A stretch of DNA of 64,000 nucleotides from Trichinella spiralis (GCA_000181795.3 CM012954.1:10334947-10398946), one strand, 5' to 3'. Positions 35,906 to 49,362 are shown, counted from the first letter of the stretch. Numbers and translations are program-made. The notes: generated by a model from the sequence alone, not told the origin.

Positions 35906-37755
35906 AAACTGTTCCTCTACCAATCACGATCGTATTTAAGGTAATTTTATTTTCTTTATTATTATTTTATTTCAAAAAGTCTGTTTATGCTTTGTTATGC
36001 ATTTGATTTGAAAAGCGAGGTGAAATTTATTTTGCTCAGCTCTTTTCGCGTAGCTTATCGGGTGGAGAAAAATGTAAATTTTCAAAAGTGGGGAAACTTC
36101 CGCGTGTGAATTTTAAAAATTTTAAATTTATTCAAAATTCAACCGGATCAACTTCGTCAAGTTCATTCAAGTGAGCATTCTTGCTGCAATTGTTCATCTT
36201 AATGCGTATGCGTGTATTCATGTACTTGATTAATAAGCTTGTCGAAAATTTTCAAATGTTTTTTCATTTTCAGTGCTGGAAAAAAATAACAAAACTTTAT
36301 TAAATAATATTTTATTATTCGTAGTATTAGTAGTAGTACTTTAAATTTGTTCATTATCATCTATAATCTGTTAAGTATTTATCTATTTAAAAGATGCCAA
36401 CTAATTATATGTGCAATTTTCGTCATATTACAGAAAAGTTTTGTATATTTGATTATATTTTGTAACAAAAGCGTTTTATGTAAAATTCACATCAGTAGTG
36501 GAAGATCCAGAGTCATATAGTACAAATTTTAGCAGATGACAAACGAAATTTTGAATTTGACCGCGTTATGAATTTTGCAAGCAAAAAAATTCGGTTTATA
36601 TTTAAACAAGTAGATTCGATTTCAATTTTATCACAATGACAAACCAAGTGCAATTGATTTATAAAATCGCACTGTTAATATCAAACAGCATCGATGTTTC
36701 AAAATTGTTTGCAATGCAATTTATACGAAAATTCATTTTTCATACTGTAAGATTCTGTTTGAGCAAAGCTGTTGAAACGTGCTGATTTATTTGGGGCTTA
36801 TTTTTTCACCCTTTTATTCAACACGTTGTTAATTCCGTATACTGTGACGCGATTTGTTGTCTAATTAGAATATGATCTTCTGTTTGTTTGTCAAATAATT
36901 TTGCTTGCATTTATTTTACTCGATTCGAAATGGAGAAATGGTACATTAGCAGCAAATGATGCTTGTAATATTGTTGAAATTGCACACCAATCTGATGATA
37001 CTGAAACAGGTTAACAATCAAACGTTGAAAAATATTTTTACATCATCATATGTGTACTGTATTTCATATTCTGTTTGCAAATATGATCTGTAGTCATTTT
37101 CAATTCAATTTTATTGCGATGACAAGGAAAAAAACAAAGAAATGCGAGAGATTTGGTCAGCAGACATTCGATTAAGCAAGTGGAATTTGAAGTTGAAGTC
37201 TTTTTTCCATTATTATCATCATGCAGATGCAGTTTAAATGCATGCACTTTGGAAAAGATGACGACGATGATGTTGTTTTTCTGAAATTGTTGACGTAATG
37301 ATCATTTTTGGAGTATCAAGTTACCGTCACTTCAATCGATGATTCATTCGCTGGACTTTGTGGAAGAAGGATGCATTTGAAAACGCATTTAGAAGAGGGG
37401 GTGGCAAAGCTGGCAGAGGAGGATCATATTTCACTTTTTTCCAAATCGAAAAATCTTGATTGCTACTGCTCTTTTCCATTTTTCAGTTTTCCACCAAAAT
37501 GTTGGTCAATTTTTCATTCGTTCCAAGCTTTGTGCTAAGAGAATTATTATCTTTTTTGGGGGGGAAGGGATTTCATTTTTCTTTTCAAAAACTGAAAAAT
37601 ATTGCAAGATGCGGATTCAGAGGTAGACAATTTTTGTTTGAATTTGATTTGAAAATGAAGGGAAAAAAATGAAGAATAAGGACAAGGAAAGCGGCGTGAG
37701 AAAGATGTACTGCTGACCGAAAAGCATGTTGAAGCGAAAGCAAGCAAACTCCCAT
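35906..37755. other. Intergenic sequence downstream of SIX
   Basis: AT-rich. Any upstream exons of the small CaaX gene would lie here but were not found. The left-hand 300-400 bases before 37756 should hold the SIX 3' untranslated region. Confidence 0.5.
37327..37479 (-). CDS. Possible 50-residue Pro-rich open frame
   Basis: ATG at 37479, stop at 37327. The peptide begins MEKSSSNQDFSIWKK and has a proline-rich centre (DPPLPALPPPLL). It lies about 280 bases downstream of the SIX stop on the same strand, so it may be part of that 3' untranslated region. An overlapping plus-strand frame of similar length weakens the case. Confidence 0.2.
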   Translation of the reverse strand: MEKSSSNQDFSIWKKVKYDPPLPALPPPLLNAFSNASFFHKVQRMNHRLK

Positions 37756-40700
37756 TCACAGATCGTGGTAGTTGACGTAGGTATTCATGGCCAATGAATT
37801 CACTCCAATGGAGCTCAGATTTCCGGGAAAGTACTTTTTCTCCACTGCAATCGGATTCAAACATCCTACCGACATTGGAATCGGATGGAAGCAGCTTACA
37901 GTAGACGTGGTGACTGCACTGTTGTTCATTGTATCTGACGAATAGGGATCGATCATCTCTTCCACTTTTATTGTATGGCCAAGCAACGACATGCTGCTGG
38001 TGTTGTTGTTGTTGTTGATGATAATGTTGTTGTTGTTGGTGGTGGTGGTGTTGTTTACTTCAATGCAACTGGTCACTGTCGGCTTACGATCACCATTATC
38101 TGATTCACCTAGATTATCCAAATCGGTGACGTTCACACATCGATCATTGGCACGTGTAGAAGAACTACGATTACCGTCCGTTGAATCATTTGAACTAGAG
38201 AAAAAGAAAACAAAATTAACAATATAACGATTGGATGAAATGTTTTTCCAAACTGCACGCATGATACATTGAAAAGCATTATTGGAATTTGTCTGCATTG
38301 GATGTATGTCGGCTATTTATGCTAAAATTTGCAACTGAATGTTACTTCACCGGCTGACTAATCTGATTTGAAGAACCTGTTGTCGTGGACGAACTTAAAT
38401 TCCTGAAATTGATATCAATTTTCATTATTTTCCACCTCAGCCGTAGGAATTTATCGCATTCATCTATCTATCCAGTGTGGTGCATCGATAAATTGATACA
38501 TGATTTTATAATAAACTTTTTTTACTTTTTCATCCTATGCAGCTTTTGTTAGCAGAGGATCCGATTACATCACAACGGCAGATTTGACCACAGAGAAATT
38601 TGACCAGGGCTGTCTGATTTCACCGTGAAAACTGATATTTGAAGAGCTAAAGCATGCTGTGGTTTGACAGAATAATAATATGAAAAAAAAATTTTTTTTT
38701 CCAAAAATCATCACCACACCCACTGAATATTGTTTGGGTATAGCAAGCAGTGAAATGCCAACGTTCGAGGGATCTGAGTTTTTGCTTTTACATTTAATAT
38801 CATTTCCAATGATATACCGACCGATCATTGATCTGTAATGATCCAGTGGAAATTTGTTCCAATACTTAAAAAAATGGATGAGAAGAAGAAAAAATTAGCA
38901 AAAAAAATTCACAATTGTACAGAGAAGAGGGGATTTATCGAAATGAAGAAATTGAATGAAAGGAGAATATGTGGAAACTTTATCATAGAAATGAAGTGAA
39001 AAGTGAAAATTGGAAAACCAAGAATGGAATGTTGATGATTTTTCGATGAAAATCCATGCAATTTTATAAAATGGCATAATTTTTCCATTGAAATTTGAAA
39101 AACTTTTTCCCTTTTTTCCAACACTACCCAATGGCGATTGTTTTTTCGATATTGAATTAGTTTTCCATTTTAAGAGAACAGTTTTAATGTATAATGTACA
39201 GTGGGCGTGGGCATAGTTTGATAAGAAGCAGAAACGCTTATTGACAACCGTTGATCGATTGATGATTGTCTAGCAAACATATGCAGAGTTGAGTTGAATG
39301 GACGGGCATATGTAACTTTTGTATTTGAAAATTACAAAGGGGAAAAGAAAAAGATGATATGGAACTTACCAATCTTTGGCTTCGGCAGCACGATCTCGTT
39401 GCCGACGATTTTTGAACCAATTACTCACTTGGGTGGTGGTCAAGCCGGTCGCTTCGGCCAAATCTCGCTTTTCCCTAGGACTGGGATACGGGTTGTGTGT
39501 ATACCAGTCGCGTAGTATGCTGCGCGATTTCTCTTTGAAACAATAGCTAGTCTCTTCTCCATCCCAGATGGTTCTCGGTAGTGGAAATTTCCTCCGAACG
39601 CGATATTTACCGACAGCTCCCAGTGGTCGTCCGCGCAGCTTTTCCGCTTCGATGTAGTGGGCTTTAAGCCAGAGTGCTTGCAATTTTGGATGATTTTCCG
39701 GTGAAAATTGATGACTCTCCAACACTTGGTACATCTCCTTGAAATTACCGTTGTGGAAGGCGACCAACGCTTTGGCTCGCAGCACGGTCTCGTTGTTGTG
39801 CAATTCTTCGCACACTGGCAACGACCAGAGGAAACGAGCCAGACGTTGCACATTTCCCGACTGTTGCAGTACTTCACATACACAAGCTACTTGTTCCTGA
39901 AAATAGTAAGGATAATTGTCCATTTTCCTTCTTCTTCTTCTTCTTCTACACAGCCCACAATGGCTTTGTATTGGAATTGTGAATTTTTCAACTTAGAATA
40001 TGGTAAAATTGCCACCGGAGAGAGTAAGCTGGTCGATCTTATTTCGTATATAGCTGCCGTGATATGGTTGCACGAATTACTTTACTCCGCGCAGCTGTGT
40101 CATCAATGGCACAGCTTTGAAAACAGTTTCATTCTATTTGTTTTGTTGCATGTTTTTTATTCCCTTTTTATAATATTACATATTGTTAACAGTAATAATA
40201 ATAATAATAATAATTGTTGCTATCCATTACGGTGAATATATATATATATATACAAATACAATCCCGTACAATTTGATTACACACATGTAATGATGATTCA
40301 AGCAAGAATTGCAACGAAAATTTCATTGGGTGAATAATTATTATTTGAAAACCAAGACATCTTTTAATTTGATTTATTTTTGTTTATTTATTTGTACTTT
40401 AATGTTAAAATTGCACCCGTGGAATGTGTTTATTAATTTAATTGATAATTAATTATGAAACAAAAAAAATTTTTTTTCTTTCCCCTAAAAATATTGTTTT
40501 TCAACAATCTTATAGTGAAATTGTGTTGTATAATTAATGAATTTATTTATTTATTTATTGATATGTATAACATGGTTTATTATTATTTTCTTATTTTGTT
40601 CATTTGCTCTGCATTGACTTTTGAGAGCTATGAAGCTGTTGTTTGCTTTTGTTGAAGAGAGAGAGAGAGAGGTGAACAGAGTGAATTGTGTGTCAAGCAA

Positions 40701-41007
40701 ACAGTTTGGAAACTATAACCTACCGTTGGATGCTTCGGTGATGGAAAATGATTTTCAATTTCAATCATAATATTTCCTTTTTCATCACTGTAATTATAAT
40801 ATGACCAATAGTATTGTGTTTCGATTGATCAATTAATTTGTTTATAATAATATATTTTTTGATTAATCAAAATGAAAAATTGAATATGCTTTTTATTTGG
40901 ATAAATCATATAATAATTACCTGGGTAAAGCCGAACGATGACGCTTGGGCAATGTTTGTCATAGTGTTGGGGACGGTCATCGACTCACAGTTATGAACGG
41001 CATTCAT
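37756..41007 (-). CDS. SIX1/2: SIX1/2-class homeobox transcription factor (sine oculis)
   Basis: Four exons close in phase to 369 residues: 40921-41007, 39370-39896, 38346-38402, 37756-38194. SIX1/2 proteins bind DNA with an Eya co-activator and control eye, muscle and sensory development. Exon 1 encodes the family N-terminus ending SSFGFTQ, which joins [12 protein letters not shown] exactly as in vertebrate SIX1, so the nearer ATG at 39923 is not the start. SIX domain about residues 24-138; homeodomain about 140-199 with [11 protein letters not shown], diagnostic of the SIX1/2 class, and [13 protein letters not shown]. The C-terminal exon is Ser/Thr/Asn-rich with an Asn/Ile tract encoded by an AAC-type microsatellite (about 37996-38050). 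Exon 2's donor (AA|GTAACA) was chosen because the closer GTGAAG site gives an immediate stop. The 1-kb intron 1 and long upstream desert suit a developmental gene. Confidence 0.95.
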
Positions 41008-41202
41008 TTGTACAATGCTGCATGGAATAATAATAAAATAAATAATAATACGAGTTGAAATTAATGAATGAATTTACCTACAGTTGTAATGATTGCTGAG
41101 AAAACAGTGCAAGTAAGAGGATAGCTTTAATAATAATAATAATAATTTAGTCTAGCCAACAGCAGACAGGGACAGATAAATGCATATGCAGAAGAAGGAT
41201 AT

Positions 41203-41340
41203 AGTAGTAATAGTAGTGTAGTGGTGGTGGTAGCAATAGCAATAGCAGTAGCAGTAGCAGCAGCAGCAGCAGCAGAAGCAGTGATAGCAGTGCAGTGATG
41301 ATGATGATTATGATGATGATGGTGGTGGTGGTGGTGGTGT
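41203..41340. repeat. Compound TAG / GGT / CAG / ATG trinucleotide repeat
   Basis: Successive blocks of TAG, GTG, AGC/CAG, ATG and GGT units, 200-330 bases upstream of the SIX start codon, so probably in its promoter or 5' untranslated region. Confidence 0.9.
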
Positions 41341-44020
41341 GCAGTTTTTGTTCACGTGCTGGCGTTTGGCTTTTCGACGTTCGCTAGTCACAGCCGCCTA
41401 GCGTTCGTCAAGTCTATTGTTTCACAGTTTGGCGATTGTTTTCTCTGCGGCCATGCCTGTTTACTCTTGCCTCTTCGATGGCTTGCCGGCACCTTCGACT
41501 ACGGCCGTCGACCGAAATTTGATCCCACCGCACACTTGTGCCGTTAGCTGACCACTGTCCACTTGCCACTGACCACTGACCACCACCGTCGTCGTCGTTA
41601 TCAACTGATGTAATTTGGAATGTCTCGTTGAATTTCAATTTTTCTCTCCAACCTCCAACTCTGTCGACATTGAATCGTATTACAGATTGATGTAGAAATT
41701 TGCATATTACAAATACTAAATAAATAAATAAGTATATGTATATATGATCAATAATGAAAAGGAAAAAAATTGTTTTTTTTAAACATTAATTTCATCGACA
41801 ACATCATAATAAGCATATATGATTGTTGGAAAATTGAATTTTCACCATTTTTTCCACCGTTGTTAGTTTTTCAATTTTACAAAATGTTCTACATTGCAGC
41901 ATGTTTGTGTGGCAAAGTTTACCGATTGATTAGTGTGCGAAATTTTGTTGTGTATTTATCTGTGAAGCATGTTTTGAAATTAAATATCTGCAAAGCATTG
42001 CGTATCTAACTGTATTACGATTTTATTTTCTTTTTTTTTAAAATATATTATTATAAGAATGGAGAAATTTGAAATTCCCAAAAAAAATATGTATCTAATA
42101 ATAATTCAGTTGCGGTATAAATTTATCTGCATCGTGTTGTTGTTGCAATGGCTTTGTTGATTTGCTTTTTTTATTTTGCTTTTTATTATTAACATCTTTT
42201 TAATTGTGTCTCACATGCATATGAGGAAGTTGGAAAATAATTTGCTTTCAATATTTGTTTTCTTTTCACTATGAGCAGACGTATCCCTAACAAGAACAGC
42301 AAGCAACTTTTTTGGGATATAACTGGAAATATTTTTAGCTGTAAAATGAAAAATTATTATTTTAATTAAGAAAAAAATCTGTATGCAATTAAAAACGTAA
42401 TACAGAATATAGACAAATGAAAATTTTCCTCATTATTTTTTTTCATCACTATTAGTGACGTTCAATGAAAATTTGTACAACAGTTAGATTGTTTGTTTTT
42501 TTTATAACTATTATTACAAAATTTGAAAAAAAATAAGGCCAGACTTTTTCCTAACTGCATAACAACATTATGCGATACATCAAATATTTATTGTTCTTTT
42601 TTTCTCGTAAAATAAATATTTTTTATGATGATGGTTAATGTCGACTTTTTAATGTAGAATCATTGGAAAACGTTTTGTTAGATTGTTTGATTTAAAAATA
42701 ACGTACTGTTTTTTCTATATAACGTTGATTTCTAATCTCTGTTATAACACGCATATTCAACGTTTTTTACTGCTCTCTTAATGCATACATGCCGTATCAC
42801 TTATACATGCATGCATGTGTGTAAATAAATACCTGCAAAAATTTGCATGGATACAATTCACGTATAATAATGTTTGCCCACATTGTGCTGCCGATAATGA
42901 ATGAATAGTGTTTTTTTTCACCGTTTTTTGTTACAATTAAGAAGAAGATATTTTTTTTGTTGTTTCAAGGAAGAAAAATAAATGAGTTGCATAATACATA
43001 ATTAACCTGTATGTATAATACAGTAGTGGATCGATGATTGTAGGTGGTGAAAATGCAAAATCAAATTGTCCGTGTTGTGACGAAAAGTTTTTTCAATAAC
43101 GTGATTGGTTGATTGTTTTTACATAATTTAACAGTAATTTTTTAACAGTCATGATTGTTAGCTATTGTTTGTGCAAGTTCGCGCATAGTTTTCGATTTTT
43201 TAGAATGAGCATTTGCATGCTTTATGTAAAAAATTTCCACTTTGAAGTTTTCGAATTTTTTAATTTATATTCGATATATGATGGATAGTTTAGCTGTTTT
43301 TCTTCAAATATGAGAAAATTTCAAATTTTAAAGTTTTTCATTTTTGAAAATTATGCAAGTTCTTTTTGTTTTGTTTGTTTTCATCAACTTTTTTGAAGAT
43401 TATATTTTAATTTGCATTGTAAAGTTTGACATTATCATTTTTATTATGACAATGCGTTCTTCAAGTGGGGATTCTTTGCAGAGTCAGAAACTTTCCATTT
43501 TCGAACAACCATTGTTGGAACTTGTTGATTCTACTTGGCCGACCTGTTTTATTAGTTGTAAGTAGAATTTGCAAAATTGAAATTGCTGTCATTAGGGCTG
43601 AATTCAAACTCAGAACTGTGTTAATGGAATTTATGCATACGGCCATTATTATTATTATTATTATTATTATGATTTATTATATGCCAAGTTTACTGTTGCT
43701 GTCATTCACTACTGCTCCGCGTTGCGTTCGTGGTTTGTGTATCTCAGAATTGAGGGGGGAGGAGATTTTCGCCTTTTCATATTTCAAGAAAAACTGAAAA
43801 AGAAAAACAGCCGGATGGATATTTCCCAACCCTCACTTCTCGCGTATGTTTGACGATCTGACCAAGCGATGGACGAACGGCAACAGCCGCCTTCGGTTTG
43901 GCCGAATGGTGAAACATGAGCTTACCCAAGCGCGGGCTGCTTTCTGGCAGGTGGCAAAAACACAGCTGAACAAACGTGATACTACTTGCTGTTATTTGGA
44001 TACCATTCGGGTCATTTGGG

Positions 44021-44044
44021 CGGAAGTTTGACCGGAAGTCTGAC
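44021..44044 (+). promoter_or_regulatory. Two adjacent ETS-like sites
   Basis: CGGAAGTTTGAC followed directly by CGGAAGTCTGAC, one mismatch apart. CGGAAGT is the core bound by ETS factors, and close pairs often mark promoters of widely expressed genes. It sits in a GC-richer island with no linked exon. Confidence 0.45.
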
Positions 44045-47000
44045 GCCCCCCAAACCCCCTCCGGTAGGTCAGTAGTCAATGGAAGTTGTCATTGACAGCA
44101 TTCATAGTGGTAGTAGTAATTTCTTTGAATAGCAAGAAGCAGATTAAAAATTTCACTCAAATTTTTTTTTCTCAAAATTTACCATTATTTTTCTGATGAA
44201 TTCTTATTTTATTATTATTACTTTATTTGAAAAATTTTTATGCAGCACTTACACACACAGACACAAACAAGCGTGCATATATGTATATTTGCATATTATG
44301 GTTTGTAGTACAGTGAAATTGATGCAGAATTTAACAAAATTAAACATTCATTGCTCTCAAGTTAAATTATTATTTTACTTTGTCAACAAATTCAAAGTCA
44401 CTTGTATTTCAATTGGTTTCACAAATCAAAAAAAAGATTATGATTGTTTCTCTTTCTCATAAGTGTATGTATTTTGTGTTCTGTTCTCATACAGATCATA
44501 AATTTGTACGCAATCATAGCATGATAGGACAAAACAAAAATTTTCAACTTTCATTAGTTTGACTTTTTTTCTTTCTTTAATTGTGTGAAATTTGTATTCC
44601 AGCATCTGTTGCCGCCATTTTTAAAACAACCTTATTACATTTAGATTACTGTATTTTTTAAAAATTTCCATTCTGCCGCTAAATATAATTTATTTGTGTC
44701 TTAGAAAACGCCGAGACAATTTTCTTCAGTACTTTTGAATTTTTGACATTTAAGAAATTATAATATTTACAATTATACAGAAGCATACATCTTTGTTGAA
44801 TAGCTTTTGAAAGAAAAACTTAACCAGTTCACATATTTACAGTTTTAATGAATGTGCTAGAATTTTTTTTCATATTATGAGTTTATTTTTTTAATGAAAG
44901 TAGCTTAATAAATTTTAATATTTCAAATGACTGTGAAGTGAAAAATCGTAAAAGAATTTAGAATTGTAAATTAAAATTTAATTATTCTTCACTGCAATTT
45001 TTTATCAAAAAATTTACTTATTGAGTTTTGTAAATTTCGAAATACGCTACAAAAATTGTAAATTTATCAGAACGGAAACCAGCAATTTTCTTCATTCTTA
45101 TTTTTCCATTTCAATCTGAAATCTGAAGACAGCACTTTCCACTTTAAAGTTGCTTGCTTTTGTGCAGGTTTTCATTCATAGTCTTGCTACACTGAACAAT
45201 TCGAACGTTTCTGATAATTATCACAATTCTATGGAAATGTATACAAGTTTTCTTTTAAGAAGCATTTTATTTGTTTTTCTTTTCTAATAACTAACTTTTC
45301 ACTGACTTTAAACTATATAATAATAATAAACTTTACTAACATTGTAAATCATTCTAATTGTACTTGATTATTATCTTATTAATTATTGTTATGTGGGTTT
45401 TATGTCACTTATTTGAAAGCTGAACTTGTGAAAAACATTTTATGTTGCTGTTGTTATTATTTTTATTTTAATATCATGAATGATTAATAAAAGTGAACGT
45501 GCGGTGCAAGTGATAAGTGTCAACTGTCATAGATAATTCTTTAGACAAGTGAAATTAATTTTGCAATCACTTGACCCTATGATAGACATGGCAATAACTA
45601 AGAGCAATAATATTTCCGAATGACCACTTGCATTGTTTTTGATTATTATTTGAATTGCCTGTCGCACCGGGATGCAATTTGCAATGCTACAATGAGGCTA
45701 CGTTGTCCAGATCGATGTGGCGTCGCTTTTCAATTATTAGCCATGTAATACAATTTAACATATCCCACGATTCAATTATTTTGACAATACATTTATTTAT
45801 TGTTATTTTATTTGTTTCTCTTGTCTGCTTCTAGTTCGGTTGTATTGGATAAATGCAATTTTTTCCATTTAATAGGTGTTCCATTATTTTAGAGGTCTAT
45901 TTCTTGTAGTGGAAATTTTGAAATTTTTAATTAATTTTTTTTCATTTTCATCAAACTCGTAAACTATTTTCATAATACACTGCTGATATCGTAGTATTTT
46001 ATCATTTTAAATGTAATGTTAAAGAGATGTTTCTATATTTTGAACGCTAAAATGCTAAAAATCAATAAATGCATGTATCTGTAATGTTAAATCATGTCAT
46101 TTCGTTTTGTCTTAAAGTTGATTTAAAATAAAACAATAAAAGTTGATCAGTCTTCGAAAGGAAAAAGGCAAATTAAAATAAGCATGACACATGTGAATGG
46201 TATGTATGCACAGGGCAAGGTTCGTCTCAGCTTACACGCAAGGAGTCCAATTTGCAGAATATCTGACACTTTGTCGTGTCCACTTCACGGTCCATTGCGA
46301 GTGACCGCGTGAGCAATTAGGCGATTTTCTGAGGTAATTCACTGATTGCTTGGCTGTTGGTTTCTTTTGTCATACGACTCCTGAACGAATGCATAATGAA
46401 TTGATTGTGCAAGCCGCTTGACCCTGGTTTTGCATCAAACCCCCCCCCTCTCCCCATTCCACCTTGTCCAGAAAAGCTTATATTAGGTCAGTTGTTTCGT
46501 TTTCGTTCAAGCAGTTAGCTCTTTTATAATTTTTTGTTCATTTTCTACTTTTGCTTTTTTTCACTTGCATGAATACATCTGCATTATCATAGCAACTTAT
46601 TATCACTTTTCATGGATTTTTTCCTTGTTTACACTTTACATTATAGATTATTATTGTAATTGTTGTACAGAAATTGATTTGTGTGTGTGTGTGTGTGTGC
46701 CCCGTTCGAAATTTATATTCTACATAAAATGTTCACGCTATATGTTATACAGTTATAGTCAAATAAAAACATCAGTGTTTACTGTAAAAATTCATCCATT
46801 AATTTTAGAATAAAAGCGCTCATTAATTTTTTTAAAATGAACTCTTGTTTATGACAAAACGCGTGTTGTTTTTTTTGTCAAAAATTCCCAGCTTAAGTTT
46901 CAGGTTTACTTTTTATAACAGTTTTAGTCACGTTTATTATAAGGGGATCAAATATTGTGTAAAGTTGAGAAGCATGCATATGAGAAAATGGAAATCGCTG

Positions 47001-47245
47001 CTGCTGTTGATTTAGTTTTTCCATTTCATTCACGCATATAATTGTTGCGTAAAATTGTTTGTTTTCTTGTTCTGATGGAAAAATTTGATCTGCTCAGTGA
47101 GTCAAGATCTGCTTAAATTTGAATATTTTTAGCGCAGTTTTTGAATTTTTTTTCTTCATCATAAACATTGTAAAAAAGAAAATCCACGCTGTATTGTCGT
47201 CACTGTGCGTGTGTGACCTGAGTTGTTCAATGGTTGCAAAACTGA

Positions 47246-47285
47246 GGGGGGTCTTTGAATCCAGGGAAAGGGGGAGGGGAGGAGG
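47246..47285 (+). other. G-rich tract
   Basis: G runs of 6, 3, 5, 4, 2 and 2. Three close runs can stack; a four-triad quadruplex would need one 12-base loop, so folding is uncertain. Confidence 0.35.
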
Positions 47286-47896
47286 AACACATCCAGGCTT
47301 TGGTTTTTTATTGTTCACAGACGGATATAATTTCGACCAGCTGAAGGCGTTGGCAGATGGTTCCGGCCGTCCGTAGGTAAACAAGCATGTTCACCTTTTA
47401 ATGGATGTGCACTTTGGTCGCCTGTGCGCGACGGTTCAGTGGCAGAAGGCGTTGAAGTGGAAAAGCACGGACGGTCATCTGGGCTATTTTGCCTGCATCG
47501 ATTCATCTCCACTCTTGCACAGCTTCACATCCATCTATCTGATTTATTCACTCTGGCTAGAGTAGATGATATGCACTTTGCTGTTTGCTGTTGTTGAACT
47601 GTTTGAATTTTTAGTCATCAAAACATGCTTCTCAACATTCAAAGCCGCCACAAATTTGGCCACTGTTTGAGTTGAACTAGTTTTTGATGTTAATAATTTT
47701 ATGCTAATTTAATTTTAAAAAAATTTGCACAACTGAGAAGGAAACTGCGGGTGCGTTCGTATATCTGCTAATTATTATTATTATTATTATTATTCAGTAT
47801 TTACTTGAGCATCAGTTATAAGTTGAAATTAATGCAAAATGATGAAAATTCATTATTTTTCTTTAACTTTGTTTTGCTTTAATAATGTTAAATTTG

Positions 47897-48167
47897 TTAA
47901 AATAAAATGAGTAGTGAAATTTGAAATTGGAATTGTTTTGCATTGTGCTTGACTTGAAATTGCTTGGTTATGTAGTCCGTATTTGATAAAATTGATTGGA
48001 AAAGCCGCTGATCAGTAGCTAGTAAGTACTGTTTTATGATTTGTCGTTTTTGTGATGCTGAATCAGTGATCCGTTGAATGGCATTGTCAAGTAGAAACGG
48101 TAGTATGAAATTGCAACTGAACCAACCATTTTGCAAGCATGTTTTGAGCTCAACTGCCAAATTGGGA
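47897..48167 (-). CDS. Possible terminal exon, unknown protein
   Basis: A near-consensus acceptor (AACATTTTCAACAG) ends at 48168, and the frame is then open for 89 codons to a stop at 47897. The peptide is mixed in composition (VELKTCLQNGWFSC, DNAIQRITDSASQKRQII), not simply AT-driven. No family recognised and no upstream exon in the required phase was found. Confidence 0.27.
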
Positions 48168-48411
48168 CTGTTGAAAATGTTAATGTTAAAATAGCAATTA
48201 TTTATTTTGTTTATTTTATACAATTTGAATTTAGTTATAAGCTGTTTCAAAATGTTACACAAGGTTTTTTATTGAAGGTTTTCTGCTTTCAAATAGAAAA
48301 AAGTATCATGAGGCAGTTTATGGCTATGCTGACATTTGCAATGCAATATTATTGAACACAAAGAAGCCATGGCGGCAGTGATGAATTTTATTGTTGTTTT
48401 ATTTCATATTA

Positions 48412-48789
48412 TTAGATTCTTGTTTTGATCAAAGGAATTTTTTCTTCTTCCTCTTTTTGGGAAAGCAAATTGGTGTACATTTGAGCGGAATGAATTAACT
48501 TGATTCTTCCAAATAGCTTAGCTGTTGGCGGCGGAACTTTTGTTACGTCACCAAACTGTGGAACAGTAGAATATCTTTGAGCCGTGTGTGTTTGAGCTTT
48601 TTCATTATAAAATTGAGCGGGATTTTTCGCTCATAGTGTGTTTGCTGTTAGATGTGCTTAATTAAACTGGTTAAGCAGAATCTTCCTCGACTAACGCGAC
48701 GATTTATTTGGTGACACGATCAACGCGACGATCAATTTACCATTTTCCTTGCCCATTGGCAGGGCGTTTAATTTCCATATATTCGACAT
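48412..48789 (-). CDS. Small two-exon gene, unknown 88-residue protein
   Basis: Exon 1 is 48741-48789 (begins MSNIWKLNALPMGKENG); exon 2 is 48412-48629. They join in phase over a 111-base intron. The second exon is clearly protein-like (FGDVTKVPPPTAKLFGRIKL, then QMYTNLLSQKEEEEKIPL), and the stop is followed at once by AATAAA-type signals, fixing strand and 3' end. The donor (G|GTAAAT) is fair; the acceptor (CTATGAG) lacks a pyrimidine tract. An alternative acceptor at 48556 (TGTTCCACAG) is stronger but does not fit the exon 1 phase. No family recognised. The start is 368 bases from the start of the menorin-like gene on the other strand, so they may share a promoter. Confidence 0.45.
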
Positions 48790-49157
48790 ATTTGTTTTTA
48801 ATTCTCCGTTTATAGTGATTTTCTTGAACACGGATAAGCTTTGTCATTTTGAAGCTTGTATTCATTGCAGTTGTTGCGTATTTCTAGTCGTGAATTCTAA
48901 CCAATCAAAACTGGCGGATGTTGGCTCTGCTGTACAAGGAGAGAGAAGGGGACGGAGACTTGGACATAGAAGCTTGTATTTGACCCGAAACGCGGCTTGC
49001 TTCTTGTTGTTTGTCTGTTGGTATGTTCTGATTTGCTTATAAATTGTAATTAAATAAACAAATACATATATATATATATATATATTCAAGGATTGAAGCA
49101 TTTTTCTATTTGGAACATCAATTGTGAGAGTTAAAGTTTTTGATTGGCCATTGTGCC

Positions 49158-49331
49158 ATGCGAACAGTCACTACTATGGCCGTACTGTATGCACTTTGTG
49201 CTTTCGTCTGGCCTAACTCCGGTGAATGGCTTTCGAACAGTGGCAAGCCGAGTAAGCTTTTTAAAATGTTTTTTTATAAAGGATAATATTTTCTTTCATT
49301 TTTTGAAATTATGTATCTTGGTAGTGTTATT

Positions 49332-49362
<31 letters not shown>

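Larger units (their letters stand above)
41341..48411. other. Long gene-poor region upstream of SIX
   Basis: Mostly AT-rich. GC-richer islands lie at about 41345-41600 (three TGACCAC-type repeats at 41550-41585), 43790-44080 (paired ETS-like sites), 46200-46480 (including a C tract) and 47200-47520 (G-rich). These are the best candidates for cis-regulatory elements of SIX (inference). One possible exon is listed at 47897-48167. Confidence 0.5.

Noticed and set aside
39897-39923. ATG at 39923 as the SIX start
   Set aside because: It lies in the intron; the acceptor at 39897 joins the conserved upstream exon.
43777-44079. Frames of 61 (+) and 100 (-) codons near the ETS pair
   Set aside because: Open on both strands at once in a GC-rich patch, with no splice sites or homology.
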